Made by a program: the position numbers and the translations under genes
Part shown: positions 18,425 through 28,647 of the stretch, in pieces
How the letters are laid out: every line of letters starts with the position of its first letter
How positions within the stretch are numbered: position 1 is the first letter of the stretch
Source: Halobacterium noricense
Lineage (GTDB): Archaea; Halobacteriota; Halobacteria; Halobacteriales; Halobacteriaceae
Direction: 5' to 3'
DNA length: 64,000 nucleotides
NCBI RefSeq assembly: GCF_021233435.1
Contig: NZ_CP089468.1
Coordinates: 62,001 to 126,000 of the forward strand
The notes under the pieces: generated by a model
What the model saw: only the letters and a program-made list of their open reading frames with translations
What the model was told of the DNA's origin: nothing
Database searches by the model: none

Positions 18425-18478
18425 GTACCTTTTTGCGGCGCTCGCTTCGGTCGCGCCGCAAAAATCTACGCTAAAAAG
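18425..18478 (+). repeat. Short hairpin element E10 (orphan)
   Basis: 54 bp: TACCTTTTTGCGGCG, a TTC-containing core, then CGCCGCAAAAATCTACGCTAAAAAG. The borders match E6 and E9 but the distal half is missing. Both flanking genes are on the minus strand, so this copy is not oriented downstream of a gene end. The surrounding gap (18284-18545) shows no gene. Confidence 0.6.
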
Positions 18479-18545
18479 ACCGCACCGCTCTGACGAATCA
18501 CCAGCTCGCTGTTCGTACTGGCCGAAATACTAGGTCGCGCTCTCG

Positions 18546-19655
18546 CTATCCTTCGAACCCGTCTTCGAATTTGAACGTCCCGTCGCGCTGGACGATTTCG
18601 CCGTCGACCTCGATGTACGAGTCCTCGCTCATGTCCACAATCATGTCGACGTGCTTCGCGGAGTCGTTCTGCTCGACGCCTTCGCCGACCGTCGCGGGGT
18701 ACGCGCGACCGAGCGCCATGTGGACGGTGTCGCCCATCTTCTCGTCGAAGAGCATGTTGTACGTGAACCGGTCGATGTCGCGGTTCATCCCGATGCCGAG
18801 TTCGCCGAGGCGGCGCGCGCCGTCGTCCGTTTCGAGGATGGCCTCCAGAACCTCCTCGTTCTGGTCGGCGCTGAAGTCGACGACTTCGCCGTTCTCGAAT
18901 TCGAGCCACGCGCCCTGAATCTCGCGGGCCTGGTGGTAGACCGGCTTGTCGAAGAGGACTTCGCCCTCCACGGAGTCGGGGACGGGCGCGGTGAACACCT
19001 CGCCCGCGGGGAGGTTGTTCGTCCCGCAGTCGTTGAGCGTCGTCATGTTCGCCACGCTCATCGTGACGTCGGTCGTGTCGCCGGAGACGATGTGGACCTC
19101 CTCGGCGGGGTCGAGAATCTCGACCATCTGCTCCTGGTGGGCTTCGACCTCGTCCCAGTCCTTGAGCATCGCGTCGTAGACGAAGTCCTCGTAGGCCTCC
19201 GTGGACATCTCCGCGAGCTGGGCGTCCGCGGACGCGGGGTAGTGCGTGAGACACCACTTCGTATCGAGGCGGGCGTTCAGCACGTCGCGGTAGGCGGCGG
19301 CGAACGCGGAGCCGACCTCCGTGCTGACGTCGCTCTGCTCGCTGACGTTCTCGTGGGGGCGGCCGACGACGGCGGCGTCGGCGTGCTCGAACAACGACAG
19401 GAGGTGTTCGGGCTCGGTGAGGTCGTCGGGGTCGACTTCGCGGAGGTACGCGCGGGCGGCGCGGTCCGTGCCGATACCGCGGTCGCCGCGCGCGAGCATC
19501 ACGGGGTTGGCGCCGACCTTCCCGATTTCCTCGTAGAGGGCGACGGCGAGGTCCTCGGCGTCCGGCGGCAGACTCACCACGACGTTCTCGTCGGGCTGGA
19601 GGTCGATGGCGCGGTCGACGATGATTTCGGCGTGCCGGTGGATGCGGTCGTCCAT
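18546..19655 (-). CDS. M29-family aminopeptidase
   Basis: 369-aa metallo-aminopeptidase of the AmpS/T type, removing N-terminal residues from peptides. Expected ligands are visible in the C-terminal half: Glu in LGELGIGMN, His in DTVHMALGRAY, and His/Asp in KHVDMIVDM. Start MDDRIHRHAE at 19655. The region between it and ltaE is short (about 110 bp), with divergent promoters. Confidence 0.9.
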   Translation of the reverse strand: MDDRIHRHAEIIVDRAIDLQPDENVVVSLPPDAEDLAVALYEEIGKVGANPVMLARGDRGIGTDRAARAYLREVDPDDLTEPEHLLSLFEHADAAVVGRPHENVSEQSDVSTEVGSAFAAAYRDVLNARLDTKWCLTHYPASADAQLAEMSTEAYEDFVYDAMLKDWDEVEAHQEQMVEILDPAEEVHIVSGDTTDVTMSVANMTTLNDCGTNNLPAGEVFTAPVPDSVEGEVLFDKPVYHQAREIQGAWLEFENGEVVDFSADQNEEVLEAILETDDGARRLGELGIGMNRDIDRFTYNMLFDEKMGDTVHMALGRAYPATVGEGVEQNDSAKHVDMIVDMSEDSYIEVDGEIVQRDGTFKFEDGFEG

Positions 19656-19764
19656 ACGGCACGTGTACGCGCGAACGCGCGGAAGGACTTTTCGAATCGA
19701 AGCGCACGCCGGCGCGCGACTCTGGGACGCCTCGTTTTTGCCGTTGCGACTCGAATCACCGGGC

Positions 19765-20831
<1,067 letters not shown>

Positions 20832-20835
<4 letters not shown>

Positions 20836-20969
20836 CCGTCGCCGCGCTTCCCGCTCTGGAAGCCCTCCTTGAAGCCCGCGAGGGTCCGCCGGAGGAACAT
20901 GAACAGGAAGAACACGAACAACAGAAACGCGGCGGCGAGGACGTAGAACGCGGTACCGAGCTCCACCAT
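20832..20969 (-). CDS. Small single-TM protein
   Basis: 45 aa: a short N-terminus (MVELGTAF), one strongly hydrophobic Phe/Leu-rich segment (about residues 8-27) and a basic tail (RRTLAGFKEGFQSGKRGDG). Probably a membrane peptide with the tail in the cytoplasm. Convergent with ltaE, sharing CTAG. Not recognised beyond that. Confidence 0.65.
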
Positions 20970-21121
20970 ACCTCGAAGTTCGCACCGCGGACATTAGTCG
21001 TTTCCCCCGCGGGCGCGGGTCGGAGGGAGTAAGCGGAGCGAACGACCGAGCCCCGCGGACACGCCGGGTGGCGGCGGTCGTGTCAGGAAAAACTGATTGC
21101 GCTCCAACTCGAAGCGGGGGT

Positions 21122-21751
21122 ATGTCCGGCCTGCTGCCCTCCCGCTCGGAGGCCGACGACCCCGAGGGCGAGCCCCGCGTGGTCGGCGTCGACTCCGACG
21201 ACGCTGACCGCCTCCTGTCCGCGCTCTCCTCGGGGACCGCCCGGGACCTGTACGGTGCCCTCCACGACACGCCGGCGACCCCCTCCGAACTCGCCGAGGA
21301 GTGCGAGACGTCCCTCCAGAACGCCCAGTACCACCTCGGGAAGCTCGAGGACGCCGACCTCGTCGAGGAGTGCGACACGCGCTACTCCGCGAAGGGCCGC
21401 GAGATGAGCGTCTACGCGCCCGCCGACGCCCCCGTAGTGTTGTTCGCGGGCGACGAGGAGGAGAGCAAGTCCGTGCGCTCGGCGCTCACGAATCTCCTGG
21501 GGGCTGTCGGCGTGTTGGGCGTCGCGAGCCTGCTCGTCCAGCGGTTCGTCGGCTCGGGCCTGCAGGCCCCGGGCGCGGCCGCTGGGAGCGGTGCCGTGGA
21601 GACCACCAGCGAGTTCTCGGGGCTCGTCGCGGAGAGCGACCAGCCCGCAGCGGCCGCCGACGCCGCCGCGTCGCTGCCGGCTGGCGCGCTGTTCTTCCTC
21701 GGCGGCCTGCTCGTGTTCGCGCTCGTCGGCGTCGCGTGGTACGCGCGATAG
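21122..21751 (+). CDS. Membrane-anchored HTH (ArsR-like) regulator
   Basis: 209 aa. Winged-helix region at about residues 25-95 (SGTARDLYGALHDTPATPSELAEEC and NAQYHLGKLEDADLVEE), then two hydrophobic segments (about 125-145 and 180-205) joined by an Ala/Ser-rich stretch. This domain layout is common among haloarchaeal sensors of envelope state. GGAAAAACTGA lies about 28 bp before the ATG. Target genes unknown. Confidence 0.8.
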   Translation: MSGLLPSRSEADDPEGEPRVVGVDSDDADRLLSALSSGTARDLYGALHDTPATPSELAEECETSLQNAQYHLGKLEDADLVEECDTRYSAKGREMSVYAPADAPVVLFAGDEEESKSVRSALTNLLGAVGVLGVASLLVQRFVGSGLQAPGAAAGSGAVETTSEFSGLVAESDQPAAAADAAASLPAGALFFLGGLLVFALVGVAWYAR

Positions 21752-21846
21752 CCGGATGGTAAAATCGCGTTTTGAGTCTACGTCGGCTATTTGCTACCGC
21801 CGCGTGTACGACGTGGTACAGGCTCCCCGGCCTGCCCCCGTTGACG

Positions 21847-22359
21847 CTACCGGCCCTCCACACGGAACTCCCGGAGGACGCTCCCGCCGCGGTCCCGAAT
21901 CTCGCTGCGCACGCCCCCGTCTTCGGGGTACAACTCGGCGTGCGCCGCGGGGTTGCCGCGCGGGTCGGCGTGACTCCCGGGATTCAACAACGTCACGTCT
22001 TCTGTCTCGGTCACCGTCGGCTGGTGGGTGTGTCCCGAGACCACGAGGTCTGCGCCGCGCTCGCGCCCGAAGAACGCCAAGCCAGTGGTGCCGCCGCGCT
22101 GGCGGTGCGTGACCGCGATGCGGATGCCGCCCGCTTCGAGCGTTCGCGCTCCGGGCAGGCGGTCGCGGACCGCGGGCTCGTCGGCGTTGCCGTGGACCGC
22201 GAACAGCTCGTCGCTGACGTCGTAGAAGGCGTCGACGGCAGCCTCGGTGGTGAAGTCGCCGGCGTGCACCACGAGGTCCGCCTCCCGGACCGTGTCCAGC
22301 GCGCGGCCCTGCAAGTCGTGCCCGTCCGTGCTGTGTGTGTCGGACAGAACGGCTATCAT
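21847..22359 (-). CDS. YfcE/MJ0936-type metallophosphoesterase
   Basis: 170-aa calcineurin-fold phosphodiesterase. Motifs: LSDTH (5-9), HAGDF (near 32), a GNAD-type turn (HGNADEP), and SGHTHQP (near 107). In vivo substrate unknown. Start MIAVLSDTH at ATG 22359. Confidence 0.9.
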   Translation of the reverse strand: MIAVLSDTHSTDGHDLQGRALDTVREADLVVHAGDFTTEAAVDAFYDVSDELFAVHGNADEPAVRDRLPGARTLEAGGIRIAVTHRQRGGTTGLAFFGRERGADLVVSGHTHQPTVTETEDVTLLNPGSHADPRGNPAAHAELYPEDGGVRSEIRDRGGSVLREFRVEGR

Positions 22360-22396
22360 GCTCGGGCGTAGCAGCTGCGCGGCCGTGACTGTTTGG

Positions 22397-22783
22397 TTAC
22401 GAGAGCGGGCCGGCAGCGGCGTAGAGCGCGAGCGCGACGACAGTCGCCGCGGCGAGCGCCTTCAGCGAGAGGACGATGGCGCGCTTGCGGTCGGCGCGCT
22501 GGCCGGCTTCCGGCGCGGCCTCTCGATTCCCGCCAGTCACGGTGACGTCGTAGACGCCCGCCATCGCGTACCCGACACAAAACTTCGCCCGCGCCTGGAG
22601 GACGCCGAGGAAGCCGACGAACAGCGGTGCGACGGCGGCGAGCAGCCACGCGGGGTCGGCGTGGAGCGTCGCGACGGCGACGACGAGCAGTGCGGCGACT
22701 GCGAACCCGGTGACGCCGGACAGGTAGCGTTTGCGTCGCTCCGCGTGGCCGATGTTGCACGAACCCGGTTGGTACTCTGGCAC
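22397..22783 (-). CDS. Hypothetical membrane protein
   Basis: 128 aa, not recognised. N-terminal motif EYQPGSCNIGHAERRKR, then three TM segments; a conserved-looking LGVLQARAKFCVGYA sits between the second and third. GTG start at 22783, supported by a TATTGG box about 28 bp upstream. Shares a 57-bp divergent promoter with the CDF gene. Confidence 0.65.
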   Translation of the reverse strand: MPEYQPGSCNIGHAERRKRYLSGVTGFAVAALLVVAVATLHADPAWLLAAVAPLFVGFLGVLQARAKFCVGYAMAGVYDVTVTGGNREAAPEAGQRADRKRAIVLSLKALAAATVVALALYAAAGPLS

Positions 22784-22840
22784 ACCCGCGTCTTGGGGCC
22801 GGGCCAATACCTATGTGTTGGCGGGCTGAATCACGACGAA
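22784..22840. promoter_or_regulatory. Compact divergent promoter
   Basis: Only 57 bp separate the two start codons. CCAATACCTATG (22804-22815) can serve as TATA for both directions: TATTGG toward the minus gene (about 28 bp) and TACCTATG toward the plus gene (about 30 bp). The two core promoters overlap, so transcription in one direction may exclude the other. Confidence 0.6.
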
Positions 22841-23788
22841 ATGGCCGGAAGCAGGTCCGTCGTGCTCGCGGCGCTGTTCGCGAACGGCGCGATTGCGGTG
22901 TTGAAGTTCCTCGCCTTCCTCGTGACGCAGAGCCCGGCGATGCTCTCGGAGGTGTACCACTCCGTCTCCGACACCGGCAACCAGGTGTTCCTGCTCATCG
23001 GGCTGCGGTACGGCGAGCGCGAGCGCACGCGCTCGCACCCGTTCGGGTACGGGAAGGCGCAGTTCTTCTACTCGTTTCTCGTCAGCGTGATGCTGTTCGG
23101 CATCGCTGGGTGGGAGTCCGCAACCCACGGCTACGAGGCACTGACCGGGCACGGGCGCGTGCTCGGCCGGCAGGCCGAGCTGCTGGGCTACGAGTTCCCG
23201 GGCGTGTGGGCGAACTACGCGGTGTTGCTCGGCGCAATCGGCTTCGAGTCGTACGCGTTCGTGAAGGCCTACCGGGAGATGCAGCGACAGATCGAGCGCC
23301 ACGGCTGGAGCGGGTTCCGGGAGGCGTTCCGCCGCACCAGCGACACGACGACGCTGACCGCGCTCACGGAGGACACGGTGGCGCTGCTCGGCCTGGGGCT
23401 GGCGCTGGTGGGCGTGTTCCTCACCGAGCAGACCGGCAACCACGTCTACGACGCGGGGGCGGCGCTGCTCATCGGACTGCTGTTGATGGCGTTCGCGGCG
23501 GCGCTGGCGTGGGAGAACAAGCGCCTGTTACTCGGGGAGAGCCTCCCGAAGGCCGACGAAGACGAACTCCGGCGCATCGTCGAGGAGCGCCCCGAAGTGG
23601 ACTCCATCGTGGGTTTCCGGACGGTGTACTTCGGGCCGAACGACGTGCTCGTGACGGCGGACGTGGCGTTCGACCCCGCGCTGGACACCGAGGGGATAGA
23701 CGACGCGATAACGAGCCTCGAAGACGCGCTCCGGGCGGCGAACCCGGCGGTGTCGAAGGTGTACGTCGAGCCCGAGACCGAGCGATAG
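22841..23788 (+). CDS. Cation diffusion facilitator (CDF) family transporter
   Basis: 315-aa metal/proton antiporter. About six TM segments, the metal site YHSVSDTGNQ in TM2 (HxxxD), the FGYGKAQFF loop, and a C-terminal cytoplasmic domain (about 225-315). TM5 has TEDT where many members have a second HxxxD, so the metal preference may differ from zinc-type CDFs. ATG at 22841 from the divergent promoter. Confidence 0.88.
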   Translation: MAGSRSVVLAALFANGAIAVLKFLAFLVTQSPAMLSEVYHSVSDTGNQVFLLIGLRYGERERTRSHPFGYGKAQFFYSFLVSVMLFGIAGWESATHGYEALTGHGRVLGRQAELLGYEFPGVWANYAVLLGAIGFESYAFVKAYREMQRQIERHGWSGFREAFRRTSDTTTLTALTEDTVALLGLGLALVGVFLTEQTGNHVYDAGAALLIGLLLMAFAAALAWENKRLLLGESLPKADEDELRRIVEERPEVDSIVGFRTVYFGPNDVLVTADVAFDPALDTEGIDDAITSLEDALRAANPAVSKVYVEPETER

Positions 23789-23821
23789 TCGCACGGGATT
23801 CGGGAACTCTGTTTCCACGTC

Positions 23822-23858
23822 TGCAAAATATATTTCTCCAGTTGGTAAACCTTTAAGT
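23822..23858 (+). promoter_or_regulatory. dpsA promoter with AT-rich palindrome
   Basis: ACCTTTAAG (TTTAAG at 23852-23857) is the TATA box about 30 bp before the dpsA ATG. Upstream, AAATATATTT (23826-23835) is a perfect palindrome in otherwise GC-rich DNA. It could be an operator for an iron-dependent repressor; that is inference from the target. Confidence 0.5.
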
Positions 23859-23884
23859 GAGATGCGGACGAACAGCGGAACGTA

Positions 23885-24424
23885 ATGAGCACCCAGAAGC
23901 ACGTGCTGAAGCACGCTGGCGACGTCGAGGGCTCGGAAGGCCTTCGCATCGACGAGGAGAAAGCCGAACAGGTAATCGACGCGCTCAACGCCGACCTCGC
24001 GGCGACGTACGTCCTCTACCACCAGCTCCGGAAGCACCACTGGAACGTCGAGGGCGCGGAATTCCGCGACCTCCACCTCTTCCTCGGCGACGCCGCCGCG
24101 CACGCCGAGGCGTTCGCGGACGAGCTCGCCGAGCGCGTGCAGGCGCTGGGCGGCGTCCCGCACGCCAGCCCCTCGACGCTCCAAGCAGAGTCGCCGGTCG
24201 AACCCGAGGACGAGGACGTCTACGACATCCGCACGTCCCTCCAGAACGACCTCGAAATGTACGGCGACATCATCGAGACGCTGCGCGAGCACGTCGACCT
24301 CGCGCAGAACCTCGGCGACCACACGAGCGCGGAAATCGTCCGCGAGAACCTCGTGCAGGTCGAGGACGACGCCCACCACGTCGAGCACTACCTCGAAGGC
24401 GACACGCTCGTCGTCAGCGAGTAA
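23885..24424 (+). CDS. dpsA: DNA starvation/iron-storage ferritin DpsA
   Basis: 179-aa Dps-family mini-ferritin that oxidises and stores iron in a dodecamer and limits oxidative damage. Seen: YHQLRKHHWNVEG (ferroxidase His/Trp region, about residue 45-57), HLFLGDAAAHAEAFADELAER and the acidic C-terminus. Length and sequence fit the haloarchaeal DpsA group. Own promoter directly upstream. Confidence 0.95.
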   Translation: MSTQKHVLKHAGDVEGSEGLRIDEEKAEQVIDALNADLAATYVLYHQLRKHHWNVEGAEFRDLHLFLGDAAAHAEAFADELAERVQALGGVPHASPSTLQAESPVEPEDEDVYDIRTSLQNDLEMYGDIIETLREHVDLAQNLGDHTSAEIVRENLVQVEDDAHHVEHYLEGDTLVVSE

Positions 24425-24513
24425 CCTCGCACGGTTCGAACTCCAGTTTTCTGCGCGCTACCGGTGACCAGCGACGCGTAGCGCATCAGTAGGCGGAACG
24501 CGGAGGAGAGCGG

Positions 24514-24666
24514 CTACCGTTCGACGGGGATAGTTTCGTCGGTGGAAATCCAGCCGTCGGGGTTGTCCGACTCGGTGAACACCGTTCGGGTGGGCGAGGA
24601 CTGGAACGCCGCGACGCCCTCGCCGGCGGCCGGCGCGTCGTCCTCGCGGTCCTGCGTGACTGCCAT
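24514..24666 (-). CDS. Small acidic protein
   Basis: 50 aa, not recognised: MAVTQDREDD start and a C-terminal DNPDGWISTDETIPVER. Real expression is suggested by AACGTATATTCG about 30 bp upstream of the ATG (24666) on the minus strand and by codon choice like that of neighbours. It lies between dpsA and the divergent helicase. Confidence 0.6.
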   Translation of the reverse strand: MAVTQDREDDAPAAGEGVAAFQSSPTRTVFTESDNPDGWISTDETIPVER

Positions 24667-24812
24667 CACTACCCCGTACGGACCCACCCACGAATATACG
24701 TTTTGGTGTGCCTAAACCTGTCCGGGGCGGCCGCCCCACGCCCGCTACCCCCGCGACCACTTCCGCTGGGAGCCGGACGTTTATACGCCGTCGCGCCGAA
24801 TCAGCCCCTAAC

Positions 24813-27074
24813 GTGGCCGCGAGCAACTCCCCCGACTACATGGAGTTCTTCCCGAAGGCGTCGCCGTACGACAACCAGCGGGAGGCGATGGACGGCATCC
24901 GCGACGCCCTCGACAGCGGCCGTGACGTGCTGTTCGAGGGGGCCTGCGGGACTGGGAAGACTCTCGCTGCGCTCGCGCCGGCGCTCTCGCACGCCCGCGA
25001 GACGAACAAGACGGTGGTCATCACGACGAACGTCCACCAGCAGATGCGCCAGTTCGTGCGTGAAGCCCGCGAGATTCACGACGCCGCGCCGCTGCGCGCG
25101 GTCGTCTTCAAGGGGAAGGGGTCGATGTGCCACATCGACGTCGACTACGAGGAGTGCCAGGTGCTCCGCGACAACACCCACGAAGTCGTGGACGCCGAAC
25201 GCGACAAGCGGCAGTTGGAGGAACGCCAGCAGGCCCTCCTCGAGGAGAGTCAGGACGGCGACAGCGAAGCCGCCGAAGCCCGCGAAGCCGTGCTGGACGA
25301 ACTCGACTCCGTGGAGGACGACCTCGACGACCTCCGGGAGGGCAACGTCTGCGAGCGCTACTACGACAACCTCGTCGGGGACAACGACAAGTTCTACGAG
25401 TGGCTCTACGACGGCGTCCGCACCCCCGAGGACATCTACGACTACGCCGACGAGCGAGGGCTCTGCGGGTACGAACTCCTGAAGGACGGCATCGAGGGCG
25501 TGGACCTCGCGGTCTGCAACTACCACCACCTCCTGGACCCGGGGATTCGCGCGCAGTTCTTCCGCTGGTTGGGCCGCGACCCCGAGGACGTGGTGGTGGT
25601 GTTCGACGAGGCGCACAACGTCGAGGACGCCGCCCGCGACCACGCCACGCGGACGCTCACGGAGAACACCCTCGACAGCGCGCGCTCCGAATTGGAGGAA
25701 GTCGAGGAGAACCGGTCGGCGGCCGCCGAACGCGTGCTGTCGGCGTTCCGCGACGCGCTCGTCGAGACCTACGGGGACGCGTTCGGTCCCGGTGGCGACG
25801 GTCCGGCACTCGCCCGCTCGGGAGTGGACGGGAACTGGACGGACGTTCCCGTGGCGAACGAGGACAAGCGCGACGCCCTCACGCTCGAATTCCTCCGGCA
25901 GTACACCGGCCCCGGCATCCGGGAGGATATCGACGACGCGCTCGCGCTCGGCGAGTACCTCGACGAGGAGTACGACGAAGCCTACCGGAACGGCGAGACG
26001 ACCACCCGCCGCGAGTGCTTCGTGCTGGAGGCCGCGGAGTTCGTGGAGTCGTACGTCGAGGACAGCGGCGAACTCGGCCAGTACCCGACCGCCGCAGTGC
26101 GCCGCGACGAGGGAACGAACGACGTCTACGGCCGCGCGGAACTGTACACGTGCATCCCGCGGGACGTGACGACGGACCTCTTCGACGCCGTCCACGCGAG
26201 CGTCCTGATGAGCGCGACGCTGCGGCCGTTCGACGTCACCGCGGACGTGCTCGGGCTCGACGACCCGGAGACGATGGCGTTCGGCCTCCAATTCCCCGAG
26301 GAGCGCCGCCGAACGTTCGCGGTGGACACGGAGCCGCTGTTCTCCTCGAACCGCGACGACCCCGCCACCCAGCGGGAGGTCGCGGGCGCACTCCGGGATG
26401 CCGTGAACTTCACGCCCGGGAACTGTCTGTTCTTCTTCCCGAGCTACAGCGAAGCCGAACGCTACCACGACCTGCTCGGCGAGGCGCCACGCGCCTCGGA
26501 ATCGTCGAGCGGGCGTCGCTCGCAAGACGGCGGCGTGGACGCCGCGCGCTACCTCGACGAACCCGGCACCAGCGCCGAAGACCTCCGGCAGACGTTCACT
26601 GACGACCGCAACGGCGTCCTGTTCACGTCGCTGTGGGGGACGCTCGCGGAGGGCGTGAGCTTCGACGGCGACGACGCCCGCACCGTCGCGGTCGTCGGCG
26701 TCCCCTACCCGCACCTTGACGCGCGCGCCGAGGCCGTCCAGGACGCCTACGGCCGCGTGTTCGGCGACCGCGACGACCGCCGCAACGAGGACGCCGGCTG
26801 GCGCTACGCCGTCGAGATTCCCACCGTCCGCAAGACCCGGCAGGCGATGGGGCGCGTCATTCGCTCTCCCGACGACTTCGGCGTGCGCATGCTCGTCGAC
26901 CGCCGCTACACCAAGGAGAGCCGGACCGCGATGCGCAAGTACAGCGTCAACCCGACGTTCCCCGCCGAAGAACGCCGCGAATTGGTCGACATCGACCCCG
27001 AGAAACTCCGCGTGTCCATGCTGAACTTCTACACGGACCTCGACGCCTACGATGGAACGCCGCCTCGTCCGTGA
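24813..27074 (+). CDS. Rad3/XPD-like DEAH helicase
   Basis: 753-aa superfamily 2 DNA helicase of the XPD/DinG type. Motif I GACGTGKTL (near 47), Fe-S domain Cys in GSMCHID/EECQVL/GNVCERY/RGLCGYEL, DEAH in VVFDEAHNVED, motif V-VI GTLAEGVSF and RQAMGRVIRS. GTG 24813 is chosen because GTTTATACG lies about 30 bp upstream. Residues about 556-576 (EAPRASESSSGRRSQDGG) are an in-frame palindrome-derived insert between motifs IV and V. Confidence 0.9.
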   Translation: MAASNSPDYMEFFPKASPYDNQREAMDGIRDALDSGRDVLFEGACGTGKTLAALAPALSHARETNKTVVITTNVHQQMRQFVREAREIHDAAPLRAVVFKGKGSMCHIDVDYEECQVLRDNTHEVVDAERDKRQLEERQQALLEESQDGDSEAAEAREAVLDELDSVEDDLDDLREGNVCERYYDNLVGDNDKFYEWLYDGVRTPEDIYDYADERGLCGYELLKDGIEGVDLAVCNYHHLLDPGIRAQFFRWLGRDPEDVVVVFDEAHNVEDAARDHATRTLTENTLDSARSELEEVEENRSAAAERVLSAFRDALVETYGDAFGPGGDGPALARSGVDGNWTDVPVANEDKRDALTLEFLRQYTGPGIREDIDDALALGEYLDEEYDEAYRNGETTTRRECFVLEAAEFVESYVEDSGELGQYPTAAVRRDEGTNDVYGRAELYTCIPRDVTTDLFDAVHASVLMSATLRPFDVTADVLGLDDPETMAFGLQFPEERRRTFAVDTEPLFSSNRDDPATQREVAGALRDAVNFTPGNCLFFFPSYSEAERYHDLLGEAPRASESSSGRRSQDGGVDAARYLDEPGTSAEDLRQTFTDDRNGVLFTSLWGTLAEGVSFDGDDARTVAVVGVPYPHLDARAEAVQDAYGRVFGDRDDRRNEDAGWRYAVEIPTVRKTRQAMGRVIRSPDDFGVRMLVDRRYTKESRTAMRKYSVNPTFPAEERRELVDIDPEKLRVSMLNFYTDLDAYDGTPPRP
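26480..26540. repeat. In-frame palindromic insert in the helicase gene
   Basis: CGAGGCGC-CAC-GCGCCTCG (26480-26498, 8-bp stem with triplet loop), followed by TCGAGCGGGC and GCAAGACGGCGG. The second part matches the insert in the alpha/beta hydrolase gene (TCGAGCGGGC and GAAGACGGTGG). It encodes a Ser/Arg/Gly linker. Confidence 0.65.
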
Positions 27075-27109
27075 ATTTCGTATCGGGAACTAGTGTCTTC
27101 GTCAACTCT

Positions 27110-27152
27110 GACGACACCTCGAAAGCCCCGAGGCTTCCGAGGAAGTGTCGTC
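27110..27152. other. Stem-loop between the helicase gene and mtaD
   Basis: GACGACAC (27110-27117) pairs with GTGTCGTC (27145-27152); inside it CCTCG and CGAGG pair again. Located 36 bp after the helicase stop and about 107 bp before mtaD. Could be a terminator or processing signal. No gene is visible in 27075-27258. Confidence 0.4.
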
Positions 27153-27258
27153 GTTAGAGAGAGCGCATGTATCGACGGAGAGAGCGCACGCGACGAGTCC
27201 AGCGAATCACGAACGCGAAACCCACAGACACACAAGCCAGTCGGGCGAACCCCAGCGT

Positions 27259-28548
27259 ATGACCACGCTACGAATCGCGGGCGGGCGGGTGCTCCACCCG
27301 GACCTGTCCGTGTCGGAGGGGGACGTGCTGGTGGACCAGCACAGCGGCGAGATTCTGGACGTCGGGAAGACGGAGCCGGGCGACGAGCGATTGGACGCCG
27401 AGAACAGCCTCGTGATGCCGGGGTTGGTGAACGCGCACTGTCACGCGGCGATGACGCTGCTGCGGGGGTACGCCGACGACAAGCCGCTGGACGCGTGGCT
27501 GCAGGAGGACATTTGGCCGGCGGAGGGCGAACTCACCGAGGGCGACGTCCGAGCAGGGGCCGAGCTCGCGCTCGTGGAGATGATTCGGACGGGGACGACG
27601 GCGTTCGCGGACATGTACTTCCACGTCCCCGAAATCGCGGAGGCCGTCGAGGAGGCGGGCGTGCGGGCGCGGCTCGGGCACGGCGTCGTCACCGTCGGGA
27701 AGGACGAGGGCGACGCGTACCGGGACAACGACGAGAGCATCGAGGTCGCGCGCGAGTACGACGGCGTCGCCGGCGGGCGCGTGAAGACGGCGTACATGCC
27801 CCACAGCCTGACGACCGTCGGCGAGGAGTACCTCCGGGAGTTCGTCGGGAAGGCCCGCGAGTACGACGTGCCCGTGCACTTCCACGCGAACGAGACGCGC
27901 GACGAGGTCGATCCAATCGTCTCCGAGCGCGGCGAGCGCCCCATCGAGTACGCCGACGACCTCGAGATGGTCACCGACGAGGACTTCCTCGCGCACGGCG
28001 TGCACACGGACGCGACCGAGCACGAGCTGCTCGCGGCGCGCGGCGCGAGCGTCGTCCACTGCCCGGCGTCGAACATGAAACTCGCGTCCGGGATGGCGCC
28101 CGTCCAGGACATGCGCGACGCGGGCGTGAACGTCGCGCTCGGGACGGACGGCGCGGCGTCGAACAACGACCTCGACCTCTTCGACGAGCTCCGGGACGCG
28201 GCGATGCTCGGGAAGCTCGCGGCGGACGACGCCGCCGCGGTGCCCGCCGAGGCCGCCGTCGAGATGGCGACCGCGGGCGGCGCGAACGCGCTCGGGTTCG
28301 ACAGCGGGCGCATCGAGGAAGGCGCGAACGCCGACCTCGCGGTCGTCGACTTCTCCGCGCCCCACCTCACACCGGTCCACGGCTACGTCTCCCACCTCGC
28401 GTACGCCGCGACCGGTGGCGACGTCCGGCACACGGTCTGCGACGGCGAGGTGCTGATGCGGAACCGCGAACTCCAGACGCTCGACGAAGCCGCGATTCGG
28501 GAGCATGCGGCGTCGCGGGCGGCCGCCGTCGCCGAGCGCGCCGAGTAG
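27259..28548 (+). CDS. mtaD: 5-methylthioadenosine/S-adenosylhomocysteine deaminase
   Basis: 429-aa amidohydrolase that deaminates MTA, SAH or related adenosine compounds. Metal ligands: HCHAAMT (N-terminal HxH), HFHANET, the HGVHTD region and a TDGAASNNDLD Asp. The ATG 27259 gives MTTLRIAGGRVL. SAH hydrolase follows 1.7 kb downstream, so both SAH-handling enzymes are close together. Confidence 0.88.
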   Translation: MTTLRIAGGRVLHPDLSVSEGDVLVDQHSGEILDVGKTEPGDERLDAENSLVMPGLVNAHCHAAMTLLRGYADDKPLDAWLQEDIWPAEGELTEGDVRAGAELALVEMIRTGTTAFADMYFHVPEIAEAVEEAGVRARLGHGVVTVGKDEGDAYRDNDESIEVAREYDGVAGGRVKTAYMPHSLTTVGEEYLREFVGKAREYDVPVHFHANETRDEVDPIVSERGERPIEYADDLEMVTDEDFLAHGVHTDATEHELLAARGASVVHCPASNMKLASGMAPVQDMRDAGVNVALGTDGAASNNDLDLFDELRDAAMLGKLAADDAAAVPAEAAVEMATAGGANALGFDSGRIEEGANADLAVVDFSAPHLTPVHGYVSHLAYAATGGDVRHTVCDGEVLMRNRELQTLDEAAIREHAASRAAAVAERAE

Positions 28549-28647
28549 CGGACCCGTCGAATCGAGGAGCGTTCGGCCCGAGAATATTGTTTCTAGTTGA
28601 CGTGTGCCACTACGCTTATTCGGCTCGTCGCCGAACGCGGGGAGTGC

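Noticed and set aside
24425-24513. Terminator or RNA after dpsA
   Set aside because: No convincing hairpin or T-tract beyond short AT patches; nothing to support a feature.
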